Below are positions 1 to 8,599 of a DNA stretch of 64,000 bases, one piece after another. Made by a program: the position numbers and the translations under genes. The notes beneath the pieces were generated by a model. It worked only from the letters and a program-made list of their open reading frames with translations. It had not been told where the DNA came from and made no database searches. The DNA is from Phycisphaerae bacterium (GTDB taxonomy: Bacteria > Planctomycetota > Phycisphaerae > UBA1845 > Fen-1342), in the NCBI GenBank assembly GCA_028279405.1, contig JANQNU010000043.1, forward strand, positions 47,545 through 111,544, in the 5' to 3' direction. The stretch's first letter is position 1. The number at the start of each line of letters is the position of its first letter.

Positions 1-289
1 CAACCCAGAAAACGAAGTTGATGATCGCGAAGCCCCACGCCACCGGGTTGTTGACACCCCAGACGCCGACGCCGGTCATGATCAGATACCCGATCAGCCC
101 GCCGAGCATGATCGTCAGCCCGGCCGAGATGGTAAACGCGACGTACCACGCCAACGGGGCCCGCGGCGCCTCGGCGACGCGACTCACCGTTTCCGTCAGC
201 GTCCCGAGGTCATGGTCCCCGGTGACGAGCGGCGCGCGATGTCGCGGATCATCCTGCGTGTTGTCAATCTCGAGCGGAATCGTCGCCAT
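1..289 (-). CDS. actC: Alternative complex III subunit ActC, N-terminal part (NrfD-like quinol-binding membrane subunit)
   Basis: The gene runs off the left edge; only the first 96 codons are present. The translation starts MATIPLEIDNTQDD, has about 40 soluble residues, then a hydrophobic segment (FTISAGLTIMLGGLIGYLIM) and the beginning of a second one. ActC is an NrfD/PsrC-like multi-spanning protein that forms the quinol site of alternative complex III. The ATG lies 3 nt past the stop of actB, as expected for the conserved actABC order. The assignment rests mainly on this position, supported by the short N-terminal sequence. An overlapping plus-strand open frame here is a shadow. Confidence 0.82.
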   Translation of the reverse strand, partial: MATIPLEIDNTQDDPRHRAPLVTGDHDLGTLTETVSRVAEAPRAPLAWYVAFTISAGLTIMLGGLIGYLIMTGVGVWGVNNPVAWGFAIINFVFWV

Positions 290-292
290 TAC

Positions 293-3200
293 TTAGTGCC
301 CGTTGTCTGAATGCGTGTTGGAATGCCCGGCGGACGCCCCATGCGCCTCGTCACCGTGCGCCTCGTCACCATGCCCGTGCCCGTGCCCGTGCCCCAGCTC
401 AACGGTCTTCAACGCCGGGTTGTAATGCCGCGTACGCGCCAGATACTGATTCCTCGGCTTCACGTTGAGCTGCGCGAGAATTGGGTAGGCCCGCGGATCA
501 CGCTTGTGCAACGCGTGCACCCGACTCTTGGGGTCTGCCAGGTCGCCGAAGACGATCGCATCACTCGGACAAGCCTGCTGACATGCGGTCAGAATCGTCT
601 GGTCCGCGATCGTGTACGTCGCGCCGCGGTTGGCATCCCCCTGGACCCACTCATTCTTGGCCTGGATCTTCGCCCGCGCAATTCGCTGATAGCAGAACGT
701 GCATTTTTCCATCACGCCGCGGCTGCGAACCGTAACCTCCGGGTTGTAGACCATCTGCTCGATTTCGCTGGCATACGCCTGCTTCAACATGCTCGTCCGC
801 TCGAGCGTCGGCACCATCGTCATCGTGCCGTCTCGACGAGAGCGCGGATGCTCCGGACCGTGGTGGTTATAGAAGTAGTTGAACCGTCGCACCTTGTACG
901 GACAGTTGTTCGAACAATATCGCGTGCCAATGCACCGGTTGTAGACCATCACGTTCAGGCCTTCCTCGTCGTGCATCGTCGCCGCCACCGGGCAGACCTG
1001 CTCGCACGGAGCATTCTCGCAATGCTGACACGTCACCGGCTGGAACGCGACCGCATCCGGCGCTTCCGGATCCCCGCGATAGTATCGGTCGACGCGAATC
1101 CAGTGCATTTCGCGCCCCATGTACACTTCCTGCTTGCCGACGACCGGAATGTTATTCTCCGCCTGGCACGCAACCACGCACGTATTGCATCCCGTGCACG
1201 CCGCGAGATCGATCGCCATGCCCCACTGATGCCCGGAGTACTCGAACTCCTGCCATAGCGATTCGAGCTGCGGCAAATGAACCACATGCGACACGTGATG
1301 CGGATCATGTTTGATCTGTTCGGGGGTCACCTCGCGAATGAGCACCGGAACACGATGCTCCTTCTCGGCCTCGCCGACCGCAGATTCCATCGCATGATGA
1401 TCCTGGGTCGTCACCAGCTGATAGGAGCCGCCAGCCGACGCAATGCTGCCGCCCGTAGCGACCCCCGCTCCGGCGCTCGTCCGCAGCGGGTACACGTCGA
1501 AACCCGCGCCCTCGGCCACCGCACCAGCCGACGCGCCGCGTCCGAAACCGAGCGACAGACTGATGGTGCCCCGCGCCTGCCCCGGCTGAACCATCACCGG
1601 CATCGTGATCGAACGGCCATCGACCGTGATCTTCGCCAAGTCGCCGGTCGCAAGCCCCTGGGCCTTCGCGTCCGATGGCGCCATCAGCGCCGCATTGTCC
1701 CACGTCAGCTTGGTAATCGGGTCAGGAAGCTCCTGAAGCCAGCCGAGGTTCGCGAACCGCCCGTCATAGAGCCCGTACGATGGCCGGAACTCGACATCCA
1801 TGCCACCCGACTCGCCGGCTGCAACCGCCGCCAAATCACGCGCCCAGCCACCACCCGCCAACGACACCTCCGCCGGCGCGGCCGCCGTCTCCCGCAGGAA
1901 ACCGTCGTGCAGAATCTTCGACCAGGCACCCGTCAGGTCCCGCGCCTGCAACGCGGCGCTCATCTTTTCCTTCAGCGCCGCCGGCTGCTTGGCAATCTCC
2001 GCCTCGAGCGGCGCCCGCATCAATCGCTCGACCGTCTCGCGCGTAATCTCGTAGGCACCCCGCGGATGGGCCGTGAACCGCGACAGCAACTCGGCCACCG
2101 TTCGACCGCCGTACAACGGCGCAATCAACGGCTGCACTACGCTCATCGTTCCGTCCAACCCGCGCGTGTCACCCCACGACTCCAGGTAGTGCGCCCGCGG
2201 CACGTGCCATGTGCACGCCTGGGACGTCTCGTCCGCATAGTCGCTGAGATGGATCGATGTGGCCGCCCGTTGCAGCTTGGTCGCGAGATCGAGCTCCGTC
2301 GGCGCCGTCAGAACGGGGTTGCCGCCCAGAATCACCAGCGTCGAGACGTTGCCGCGCTCCAGCCGCTCCGCCAGCGTGCGAATCGACTCCGCATGCGACG
2401 GTGCGTCCGACGCTTCGTAGTACCGAACCGTCTTGCCGACATTCCCCAACGCCGCATTGAGCCATGTCGCCAGCGCATGAGCCGCGGCCGGCTGGTTGCG
2501 CCCTGCCGTCACGACGCAATGGCCCGCGTGCTCCATCAAGTCCTTCGCGATCGCATCCGCAACCGCCGCATCCAGCACCGCCTCGGGCGCGCTGCGCAAG
2601 ACCCCGGCAATCGCCAGCGTCGCACTATCGGCGCTCGGCTTCCAACCGTGCGCGAGCATCGACGCCACGATCTGCATGCCCGCCGCCGCAATCCGGCTCG
2701 GCCGCACCGCGATACGGTGATCCGCCGTCGCCCCGGTCGTCGAAACGCCACCCTCGAGCACGTACAGCCGATTGAGCTTGTCCAGATCACGTCGCCGCGT
2801 CGCATAGTCCAGCGAGTACGGAATCGAAGCGTGATGGACACCGAGAAAATCGTCGTCCAGGCTCAGAATGACCGCGGCCTCGGAAAGATCCATCACCGGA
2901 CGATAGGGTCGACCGAGCGCCAGTTTCGTTCCCGCACGCACCGCATCGTCGTTAATCGGCTCGTAGGTCAACCACGTCGACTGCGGCAATCGCGCGCGAA
3001 CCTGAGCGACCAACGCCTCGACACTCGGAGAACTGGTCGCCTCTGACAGGAACACCAGCCCCGCACCGCGATCCAGCACCGCATCGTTCGCCAGCCCCAT
3101 TACCGCTGTCGAAAAGGCCTCCGACGACGAGGATTCGCCCTGGTGCAGATAGCCTTGCGAACGATCCGGGTCATACAACGAAAGAACGCTCGCCTGAATC

Positions 3201-3598
3201 TGCGGCGTACTGCGGCCCCGCGTCAGCGGGTGCCCCGGATTCCCGTCAACCTTGATCGGCCGCCCGTCAACGCTCGTCGCCACCAATCCCTGACCGACAC
3301 CGCCCAACTCGAACGCCGTCGCAAACTGCACGGGCTCGCCGGGGATCCGGTTGTTCGGACGGTTGGCGTACGGCAGGATCTCCTCCCGCGGCCAGCGACA
3401 GCCCGAAAGCGACGCCAGCGCTACCGACGCGCCCATGATCCCGAGGAACTGCCGACGGTTGGGCGCGCGCAGCACTTCCTCCGGCGAATACCCGGGGAAC
3501 TCGGCCTCCACGAAACGACGAAAGGAACTGGATTGTGATAGCTCGTCGAGGCTTCGCCAATACGGCTGCCCGGTCTCATTCCCGCTTAGCGATGGCAT
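293..3598 (-). CDS. actB: Alternative complex III iron-sulfur subunit ActB (molybdopterin-oxidoreductase-like plus ferredoxin domains)
   Basis: The product is about 1101 residues and is a large extracytoplasmic subunit carrying electrons in the quinol-oxidising complex that replaces bc1. Residues 10-45 have the family's YWRSLDEL start. A Tat-like NRRQFLGIMGASVALASLSGC segment follows at about 47-67, with a lipobox-type Cys67. A long molybdopterin-oxidoreductase-like domain comes next. The C-terminal ferredoxin part has Cys clusters CTGCNTCVVAC, CQHCENAPCEQVC, CIGTRYCSNNC, CTFC and CQQAC, fitting several Fe-S centres. The start is the ATG at 3598: it overlaps the end of actA by 13 nt, whereas the longer open frame to 3805 would run through actA. 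The tail after the last cluster is very rich in His and Gly (alternating GH), which is not needed for catalysis. Confidence in the family is high. Confidence 0.93.
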   Translation of the reverse strand: MPSLSGNETGQPYWRSLDELSQSSSFRRFVEAEFPGYSPEEVLRAPNRRQFLGIMGASVALASLSGCRWPREEILPYANRPNNRIPGEPVQFATAFELGGVGQGLVATSVDGRPIKVDGNPGHPLTRGRSTPQIQASVLSLYDPDRSQGYLHQGESSSSEAFSTAVMGLANDAVLDRGAGLVFLSEATSSPSVEALVAQVRARLPQSTWLTYEPINDDAVRAGTKLALGRPYRPVMDLSEAAVILSLDDDFLGVHHASIPYSLDYATRRRDLDKLNRLYVLEGGVSTTGATADHRIAVRPSRIAAAGMQIVASMLAHGWKPSADSATLAIAGVLRSAPEAVLDAAVADAIAKDLMEHAGHCVVTAGRNQPAAAHALATWLNAALGNVGKTVRYYEASDAPSHAESIRTLAERLERGNVSTLVILGGNPVLTAPTELDLATKLQRAATSIHLSDYADETSQACTWHVPRAHYLESWGDTRGLDGTMSVVQPLIAPLYGGRTVAELLSRFTAHPRGAYEITRETVERLMRAPLEAEIAKQPAALKEKMSAALQARDLTGAWSKILHDGFLRETAAAPAEVSLAGGGWARDLAAVAAGESGGMDVEFRPSYGLYDGRFANLGWLQELPDPITKLTWDNAALMAPSDAKAQGLATGDLAKITVDGRSITMPVMVQPGQARGTISLSLGFGRGASAGAVAEGAGFDVYPLRTSAGAGVATGGSIASAGGSYQLVTTQDHHAMESAVGEAEKEHRVPVLIREVTPEQIKHDPHHVSHVVHLPQLESLWQEFEYSGHQWGMAIDLAACTGCNTCVVACQAENNIPVVGKQEVYMGREMHWIRVDRYYRGDPEAPDAVAFQPVTCQHCENAPCEQVCPVAATMHDEEGLNVMVYNRCIGTRYCSNNCPYKVRRFNYFYNHHGPEHPRSRRDGTMTMVPTLERTSMLKQAYASEIEQMVYNPEVTVRSRGVMEKCTFCYQRIARAKIQAKNEWVQGDANRGATYTIADQTILTACQQACPSDAIVFGDLADPKSRVHALHKRDPRAYPILAQLNVKPRNQYLARTRHYNPALKTVELGHGHGHGHGDEAHGDEAHGASAGHSNTHSDNGH

Positions 3599-4263
3599 GT
3601 TGAACAATCCGTTGAAGGGCGAATGTCGTGCTGTTTTGCGAAGGTTGCCGGATCGAAATCCCCGTCCGGCTTCCATTCCATATTCGTAATCTGGTCCAGC
3701 GGCCGCAGGAACGGCGTCGGATCGCGATGGCAGTCCAGGCACCACGACATGCTCAGCCGCTCCGCCTGGTACACTTCCTCCATACGATCCACCCGCCCAT
3801 GACAACTAACACAGCCAACACCACGGTTGACGTGGGCACTGTGATTGAAGTACGCGTAGTCCGGCAAATCGTGGACCCGTACCCACTCGATCGGACGCCC
3901 GGTCTCAAAACTCGTCAGCACCGGCGACAACTTGTCCTCGGAGTCCGGATTGGACGGATCCATGGACTTCTTCGGATGAATCGCCGTGTGGCAGTTCATG
4001 CACGTCTGCGTCGGCGGAATCCATGCGTGTGCCGTCCGGTCAACCGTGTTGTGGCAGTACATGCAGTCGATTCCCAACTCGCCCGCGTGCAACGCATGGC
4101 TGTAGGGAACGGGCTGCGTCGGCATGTAACCCACGTCGGTGGCGGTCGGCGCAAAGCCGAACGTGACGACGACCACGACATAGAGCACACCGCAGACCAG
4201 TCCAGCACCGACGACCGGCTTGAGACCATCCACCCATTTGGGAAACAAAAAAGGCTCGTTCAT
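3586..4263 (-). CDS. actA: Alternative complex III pentahaem cytochrome c subunit ActA
   Basis: The product is 225 residues with one N-terminal membrane anchor (about 15-38) and five CxxCH haem-binding motifs: CMYCH 67-71, CMNCH 88-92, CVSCH 151-155, CLDCH 175-179 and CSTCH 220-224. This is the ActA pattern, a membrane-anchored multihaem cytochrome that accepts electrons from ActB. It is the first gene of the actABC operon and its end overlaps actB. I chose the ATG at 4263, preceded by GGAG, over an in-frame TTG nine bases upstream. Transcription must begin in the divergent gap shared with the gene at 4633. Confidence 0.93.
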   Translation of the reverse strand: MNEPFLFPKWVDGLKPVVGAGLVCGVLYVVVVVTFGFAPTATDVGYMPTQPVPYSHALHAGELGIDCMYCHNTVDRTAHAWIPPTQTCMNCHTAIHPKKSMDPSNPDSEDKLSPVLTSFETGRPIEWVRVHDLPDYAYFNHSAHVNRGVGCVSCHGRVDRMEEVYQAERLSMSWCLDCHRDPTPFLRPLDQITNMEWKPDGDFDPATFAKQHDIRPSTDCSTCHR

Positions 4264-4509
4264 GCTCTCCAACTCCGCCCCCGTTTGGGAAAGCGATCAT
4301 AGGGTACGTCGGCTCGCGGTCAAGGGGCGCCACGCCAGTTTCGCCCCGAATGAAACGGTTGCGCCAAAACGCCCGCCGCCTACAGCAGCGCGACGATGGA
4401 TCGACGATTCCCAAGGGAAGCATGCGAACGATCCCACGAGATCGGGCAACCGATACAAGTCGCGGATCGGCGGCGCCGAACCCACTTTCGGGGCCCACGG
4501 GCCCTGTTT

Positions 4510-4539
4510 TTGACCTGACATTCCCCCCGTCCGTAGAAT
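4510..4539 (+). promoter_or_regulatory. Candidate sigma-70 promoter for the 4633-8515 gene group
   Basis: TTGACC at 4510-4515 and TAGAAT at 4534-4539 are separated by 18 bases, about 90 bases before the start at 4633. The rest of the 4264-4632 gap, which separates divergent genes, shows no coding signal. It contains a GC palindrome followed by a T-run just before this promoter (around 4490-4510); I could not assign that to a gene. Confidence 0.45.
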
Positions 4540-4632
4540 GGTTGAGGCGTGCCGACCGCGCTTTCCGTGCTACCATCGGGAAACGGGGGCCTAAACCGGG
4601 GTCGGCTTCGTCCAAACGAGAGGTCACGCTGC

Positions 4633-5472
4633 ATGGTCAACCGCTGGATCGGAATCGCGCTGCTGGCGTGCATGCTGAGCGCAAATGCTGCGCTCTTCCT
4701 CCGCGATGTCCTGCCCGCGCTCACCGCGGGCGCCCCGCCGACACCCGTGCCCTATGCGCTGAAGGTCGGCCACGAACAATGGGTGCAGACCGCGATCTAC
4801 CACGAGGAGGACGGACTGATCGGTCGCAGCTGGACCCGCGTCTGGCGCGGCGATCAGCTCTCCACGCTCGAATCGACCACTTTCCTGAGCGGGTTACGCC
4901 TACCGACAATCGAAGTCCCCGCCGTCCGAATCAATTTCCTGTTGATGTACCAGAACAGCGACGCAACCCAGCGGGTGGACGAGCTGCACATGGACATCAC
5001 CGGATTGCCGTTCGATGTCGGCCTTGACGGTGAGCTTGTCGCCGACCAGTTCCCCTGCGTCTGGAAAGCGGGACCGCACGAAGGCCAGTTCATCCTCGAC
5101 GGCGACGCGACCCGCGCCCTCGGCGATGCGATCCGCCCGTTCAGCCGACTCCCCGGCCTCGAAGTCGGCCAATCCTGGCGACTCCAGCTGATGAACCCCT
5201 TTTCCAAGATCATCCCCGGCCTGCGCGCCGACAACATCGGTTTCGATTCGATCGTCGTCCGCGTAAGCCGACGCGAAACGATCGAACATGCCGGCCGCGA
5301 CGTCGAGGCCCTGCGCGTCGAGGCCCACAACATTACCGCCTGGGTGGCGCCCGACGGTCGCGTCCTGCGGCAAACCGTCGACCTACCGTTCGTTGGGCGC
5401 CTGACCATCAAGGACGAGCCGTTCGACGAAACACTCTGGCGAAGCACCAACCGAACCCGCGCCATCCAGTGA
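4633..5472 (+). CDS. Exported protein of unknown function, first gene of an ABC exporter cluster
   Basis: The product is 279 residues. It starts MVNRWIGIALLACMLSANAALFL, which is a signal peptide or single membrane anchor; the rest is soluble with no cysteine pairs or metal motif that I recognise. The open frame extends to 4549, but the ATG at 4633 directly precedes the hydrophobic segment and has GAGGT nine bases upstream. Two ABC transporter genes follow on the same strand after a 91-nt gap, so it may be the extracytoplasmic partner of that exporter or an unrelated envelope protein. The fold resembles a secreted beta-rich domain by composition only. I do not recognise the family. Confidence 0.7.
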   Translation: MVNRWIGIALLACMLSANAALFLRDVLPALTAGAPPTPVPYALKVGHEQWVQTAIYHEEDGLIGRSWTRVWRGDQLSTLESTTFLSGLRLPTIEVPAVRINFLLMYQNSDATQRVDELHMDITGLPFDVGLDGELVADQFPCVWKAGPHEGQFILDGDATRALGDAIRPFSRLPGLEVGQSWRLQLMNPFSKIIPGLRADNIGFDSIVVRVSRRETIEHAGRDVEALRVEAHNITAWVAPDGRVLRQTVDLPFVGRLTIKDEPFDETLWRSTNRTRAIQ

Positions 5473-5563
5473 TCGCCCCGCAGTTTACGTGCCCGACGTT
5501 CGTTTCGCGTAATGGTAAAGATGTCGAAACCGGGAGTTCGAAAAACCGCCACGGGACCCTACA

Positions 5564-6394
5564 ATGCATGACAGAGCGCTACAGAACGGTACCCGAGCGG
5601 CATTTGTGAACGCCCCTATCGACAACCCGCCAGCCAGCGACCCGATCGTCAAGCTCGACCAGGTCCACAAGCACTATGGCCGCAAGCACGCGGTCATCGA
5701 CCTGTCCCTACAGATTCATCCGCACGAGGTCTTCGCGTTCCTGGGCCCGAACGGCGCCGGAAAAACCACGACCCTCAAGATGACGACCGGCCTGCTGCGT
5801 GCCGATCGTGGGCACGTACATGTCTGCGGCTACAACATGCACGCCGACGCCCAAACCGCCAAGCAGCAGACCGCGTACGTGCCGGACCAGCCGTTTCTGT
5901 ACGATAAGCTGACCGGTCGAGAGTTCCTCGAGTTCACCCGCGACGTCTACCGGCTCGACCCAGCCATCGCCCGCGAGCGAATGACCCTGCTCGCCGACCG
6001 ACTCGATATGAACCCGTTCCTCGACCGACTCGCCGAAACCTACAGCCACGGTATGAAACAACGCGTCGCGCTCGCGGCCGCATTCCTCCACGAGCCGCGC
6101 CTCCTGGTCGTTGACGAGCCGATGGTCGGCCTGGACCCCAAGACGATCCGAATCGCGAAAGCCATGTTCCGAGAATTGGCCGACGCCGGCGGCGCCGTCT
6201 TCATGAGCACCCACACCCTCGACGTGGCCGAGCAGGTCGCGGACCGTATCGGCATCATCAACCACGGGCGACTGATCGCGCTCGGAACAATGCACGAACT
6301 CCGACAACGGGCGGCGCTCGACGGCCGACTGGAAGACATCTACCTGCACCTCACCGACAATCCCGCAGACACGCCGGAATCGGAGGTCGCGTAA
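5564..6394 (+). CDS. ABC transporter ATP-binding protein (ABC-2 type exporter)
   Basis: The product is 276 residues. Walker A is GPNGAGKTT at 61-69, the signature is YSHGMKQR at 160-167, Walker B is LLVVDEP near 180-186 with the D-loop GLD after it, and the switch His lies in STHT near 217. It is a cytoplasmic ATPase energising the membrane protein encoded next, whose ATG directly abuts this stop (TAA-ATG). The first 25 residues before the ABC domain are a non-conserved extension; the Shine-Dalgarno sequence before 5564 is poor and a GTG at 5606 is an alternative start. The substrate is unknown. Confidence 0.9.
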   Translation: MHDRALQNGTRAAFVNAPIDNPPASDPIVKLDQVHKHYGRKHAVIDLSLQIHPHEVFAFLGPNGAGKTTTLKMTTGLLRADRGHVHVCGYNMHADAQTAKQQTAYVPDQPFLYDKLTGREFLEFTRDVYRLDPAIARERMTLLADRLDMNPFLDRLAETYSHGMKQRVALAAAFLHEPRLLVVDEPMVGLDPKTIRIAKAMFRELADAGGAVFMSTHTLDVAEQVADRIGIINHGRLIALGTMHELRQRAALDGRLEDIYLHLTDNPADTPESEVA

Positions 6395-8107
6395 ATGGAC
6401 GCCCCGCGGCGCCCCGACACGCCGTCCCGCTCGCTCGGCTGGGACACCCGGGTCGCTGCCGGCTGGCGGTTGCGCCAAATCGCGCACATGATCGATCAGA
6501 ACCTTCGCGAAGCGCCGGGACGCACGCTGATCATCATCCTGCTGCTGGTGCTGGTGTGGGGCGCGTTGTACCAGATGCTCGCGGCCGTGTTCTATCACGT
6601 TCGCACGTGGCAACTCGTCGCCGTGGTCGCGAACCAGCAGATCTTCGTCCACTTCTTCCTGGCGCTGGCGGTCATGTTGGCATTCTCCAACGCGGTCCTG
6701 GCCTATGGATACCTGTTCGGACAAGCGGAGCCGTCCCATTTGCTCAGCACGCCGTTACACCCGCGGCACGTGATCGCGGTCAAGTGGTGTGAGGGCATGG
6801 CGCTCTCCAGTTGGTCGTTCCTCTTGCTGGGCGTGCCGCTGATGTTCGCGGTCTCGACGTCGATGGATGTCGAGTGGTACTACTACCCGCTGTTTATCGG
6901 CCATTTCCTCGGGTTCGTGATCATTCCCGGCACACTGGGATTGCTGGTCGCGTGGGCGGTTGCGATGTGGGCACCGCGCCGGCCGATGCTACTCGCGTTT
7001 TGGGTCGGCGGCGCACTGCTGGTCGTGGCGCTGGTCTGGCTCTGGCAGTTGACGCAGACGGGTCTGAGCACGGAGGAGTGGGTACAAATCCTCTTCGCGC
7101 AGATCGGTGCGGCACAAAGTCCGCTGATTCCGAGTTCGTGGACGGCGCTGGGCGTGGTGGCGGCGCTGGAACGGCGCGTCGAAGACAGCATCTTCTATCT
7201 GTGGATCGTGGTCGGGAACGCGGCGTTTCTCGCATGGTTGGCGGTCAATATCATCGGCCGGAACTGGGCGGTCGCGTTCAACCGCGCGCAGTTCGGCCGT
7301 TTTCATCCCACGATCCGCAAGGGCTGGTTCACCGCCGGCCTGAGTTCGGTGCTCTTCTTCTATCTCCTCAGGCCCCACCGGGCGGTGTTGCTCAAGGACA
7401 TTCGCGCGTTCGCGCGGGACGCCACCCAATGGACCCAGATGGCGATCATGCTCGGGCTGTTGATGCTCTATGCGATGAATCTCCGCCAGCTACCGCTCGA
7501 TCTCGAGAACCCGCGCGTCAAGGGACTGATCGCATTCCTGAACCTCACGACCGTCAGTCTGATCCTCGCGACGTTCACCAGCCGATTCGTCTACCCGTTG
7601 CTTTCGCTCGAGAGCCAACAACTCTGGCTGCTGGGGCTGGTTCCGATTCGGCGCGCCACCCTCCTATGGGTCAAGTTCGCCTTTGCCTTCGCCGTCACCT
7701 GCGTGTCGGCGATCGCGGTCATGGGTCTGGCGGTCTGGCAACTCGAACTGCCGGTGGTCTGGACCCGCACACACCTCGGACTCAGCGTGGCGACGTGTGC
7801 GGGCCTATGCGGTATCTCGGTCGGACTCGGTGCGCGCTTTCCGGTACTGGGCCAGCGTAACCCCGCGCGGATCGCGTCCGGTTTTGGCGGCACGCTGAAC
7901 CTGATCGTCAGCATGGCCTTCGTCAGCATCGTGCTCGTGGGTGTTGGCTTCGTGACCTGGGAGGAAATGCGATCGAGCGAAACGCTCCCGGCACAGATCT
8001 CGACCGAATCCTGGCGGGTCATTGCCGGGCTGCTGGTCTTCAGCGTCGTCGCCACCCTGGCCGCCATGCACCTGGGCACCCGACACTTCCGCCGACTGGA
8101 TTACTAG
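6395..8107 (+). CDS. ABC exporter membrane protein
   Basis: The product is 570 residues with roughly twelve hydrophobic spans, including ones near 48-68, 80-105, 130-150, 160-190, 200-215, 305-325, 350-365 and 400-545. The N-terminal 40 residues are cytoplasmic and basic. Its start codon touches the stop of the ATPase gene, so the two are translated together and form one transporter. The length and split of spans fit the large ABC-2-like putative exporter group rather than an importer permease. No substrate can be inferred. Confidence 0.8.
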   Translation: MDAPRRPDTPSRSLGWDTRVAAGWRLRQIAHMIDQNLREAPGRTLIIILLLVLVWGALYQMLAAVFYHVRTWQLVAVVANQQIFVHFFLALAVMLAFSNAVLAYGYLFGQAEPSHLLSTPLHPRHVIAVKWCEGMALSSWSFLLLGVPLMFAVSTSMDVEWYYYPLFIGHFLGFVIIPGTLGLLVAWAVAMWAPRRPMLLAFWVGGALLVVALVWLWQLTQTGLSTEEWVQILFAQIGAAQSPLIPSSWTALGVVAALERRVEDSIFYLWIVVGNAAFLAWLAVNIIGRNWAVAFNRAQFGRFHPTIRKGWFTAGLSSVLFFYLLRPHRAVLLKDIRAFARDATQWTQMAIMLGLLMLYAMNLRQLPLDLENPRVKGLIAFLNLTTVSLILATFTSRFVYPLLSLESQQLWLLGLVPIRRATLLWVKFAFAFAVTCVSAIAVMGLAVWQLELPVVWTRTHLGLSVATCAGLCGISVGLGARFPVLGQRNPARIASGFGGTLNLIVSMAFVSIVLVGVGFVTWEEMRSSETLPAQISTESWRVIAGLLVFSVVATLAAMHLGTRHFRRLDY

Positions 8108-8116
8108 GCCCGTCAC

Positions 8117-8515
8117 ATGTTTCGGCGTCTTTTCCTGATCCGCTGGTGGCCGATGCTCCATCGTGATGCAGTCGCCAAGACGCTCCGTGCCTACGAGCAA
8201 ACCCACCCGCTGGAACGTCGAGCCAGGGCATTGATTGTGGCAAGCTCGCTGATACTGATGGCCTACCTGTTCGCGATGATGTACGTCGGCCTGCTCAGCA
8301 CGCCTCTTCACACCATTGTCTGTCTCGTCCCGTCGGTGTTGATCACGATCGTGGTGTTCGACGCGGTCCCGATTTTGATGGACGTTGCTGCGATCAAGCG
8401 AATCTTGACACGCCAGGGCCGCTGTACGCAATGCGGCTATGATCTCCCAACGCCTGAATCGCCGCGCTGCCCGGAATGCGGCACGATCGCGCCCGGCGGG
8501 CAATCGACACACTGA
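8117..8515 (+). CDS. Small membrane protein with C-terminal zinc ribbon
   Basis: The product is 132 residues. Two adjacent hydrophobic segments (about 42-62 and 65-92) precede a C-terminal ribbon with CTQCGYDL at about 103-110 and CPECG at about 118-122, four cysteines suited to one zinc ion. The same CxxCGY...CPxCG ribbon recurs in at least four other genes of this window, either at the N- or the C-terminus. It starts 9 nt after the exporter membrane gene and probably belongs to its operon. The function is unknown. Confidence 0.75.
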   Translation: MFRRLFLIRWWPMLHRDAVAKTLRAYEQTHPLERRARALIVASSLILMAYLFAMMYVGLLSTPLHTIVCLVPSVLITIVVFDAVPILMDVAAIKRILTRQGRCTQCGYDLPTPESPRCPECGTIAPGGQSTH

Positions 8516-8599
8516 CTCGTCGTCGGGACCGCAACCGCGGGGGCTCTTCGATTACAGGCAGGCAAACCGTCGCCGCCGCGATAGAATGCCGCCATCAAA

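Noticed and set aside
1277..3046. 589-codon open frame on the plus strand opposite actB
   Set aside because: Arg-rich, low-complexity translation with no domain; antisense of a clearly coding gene with strong family motifs.
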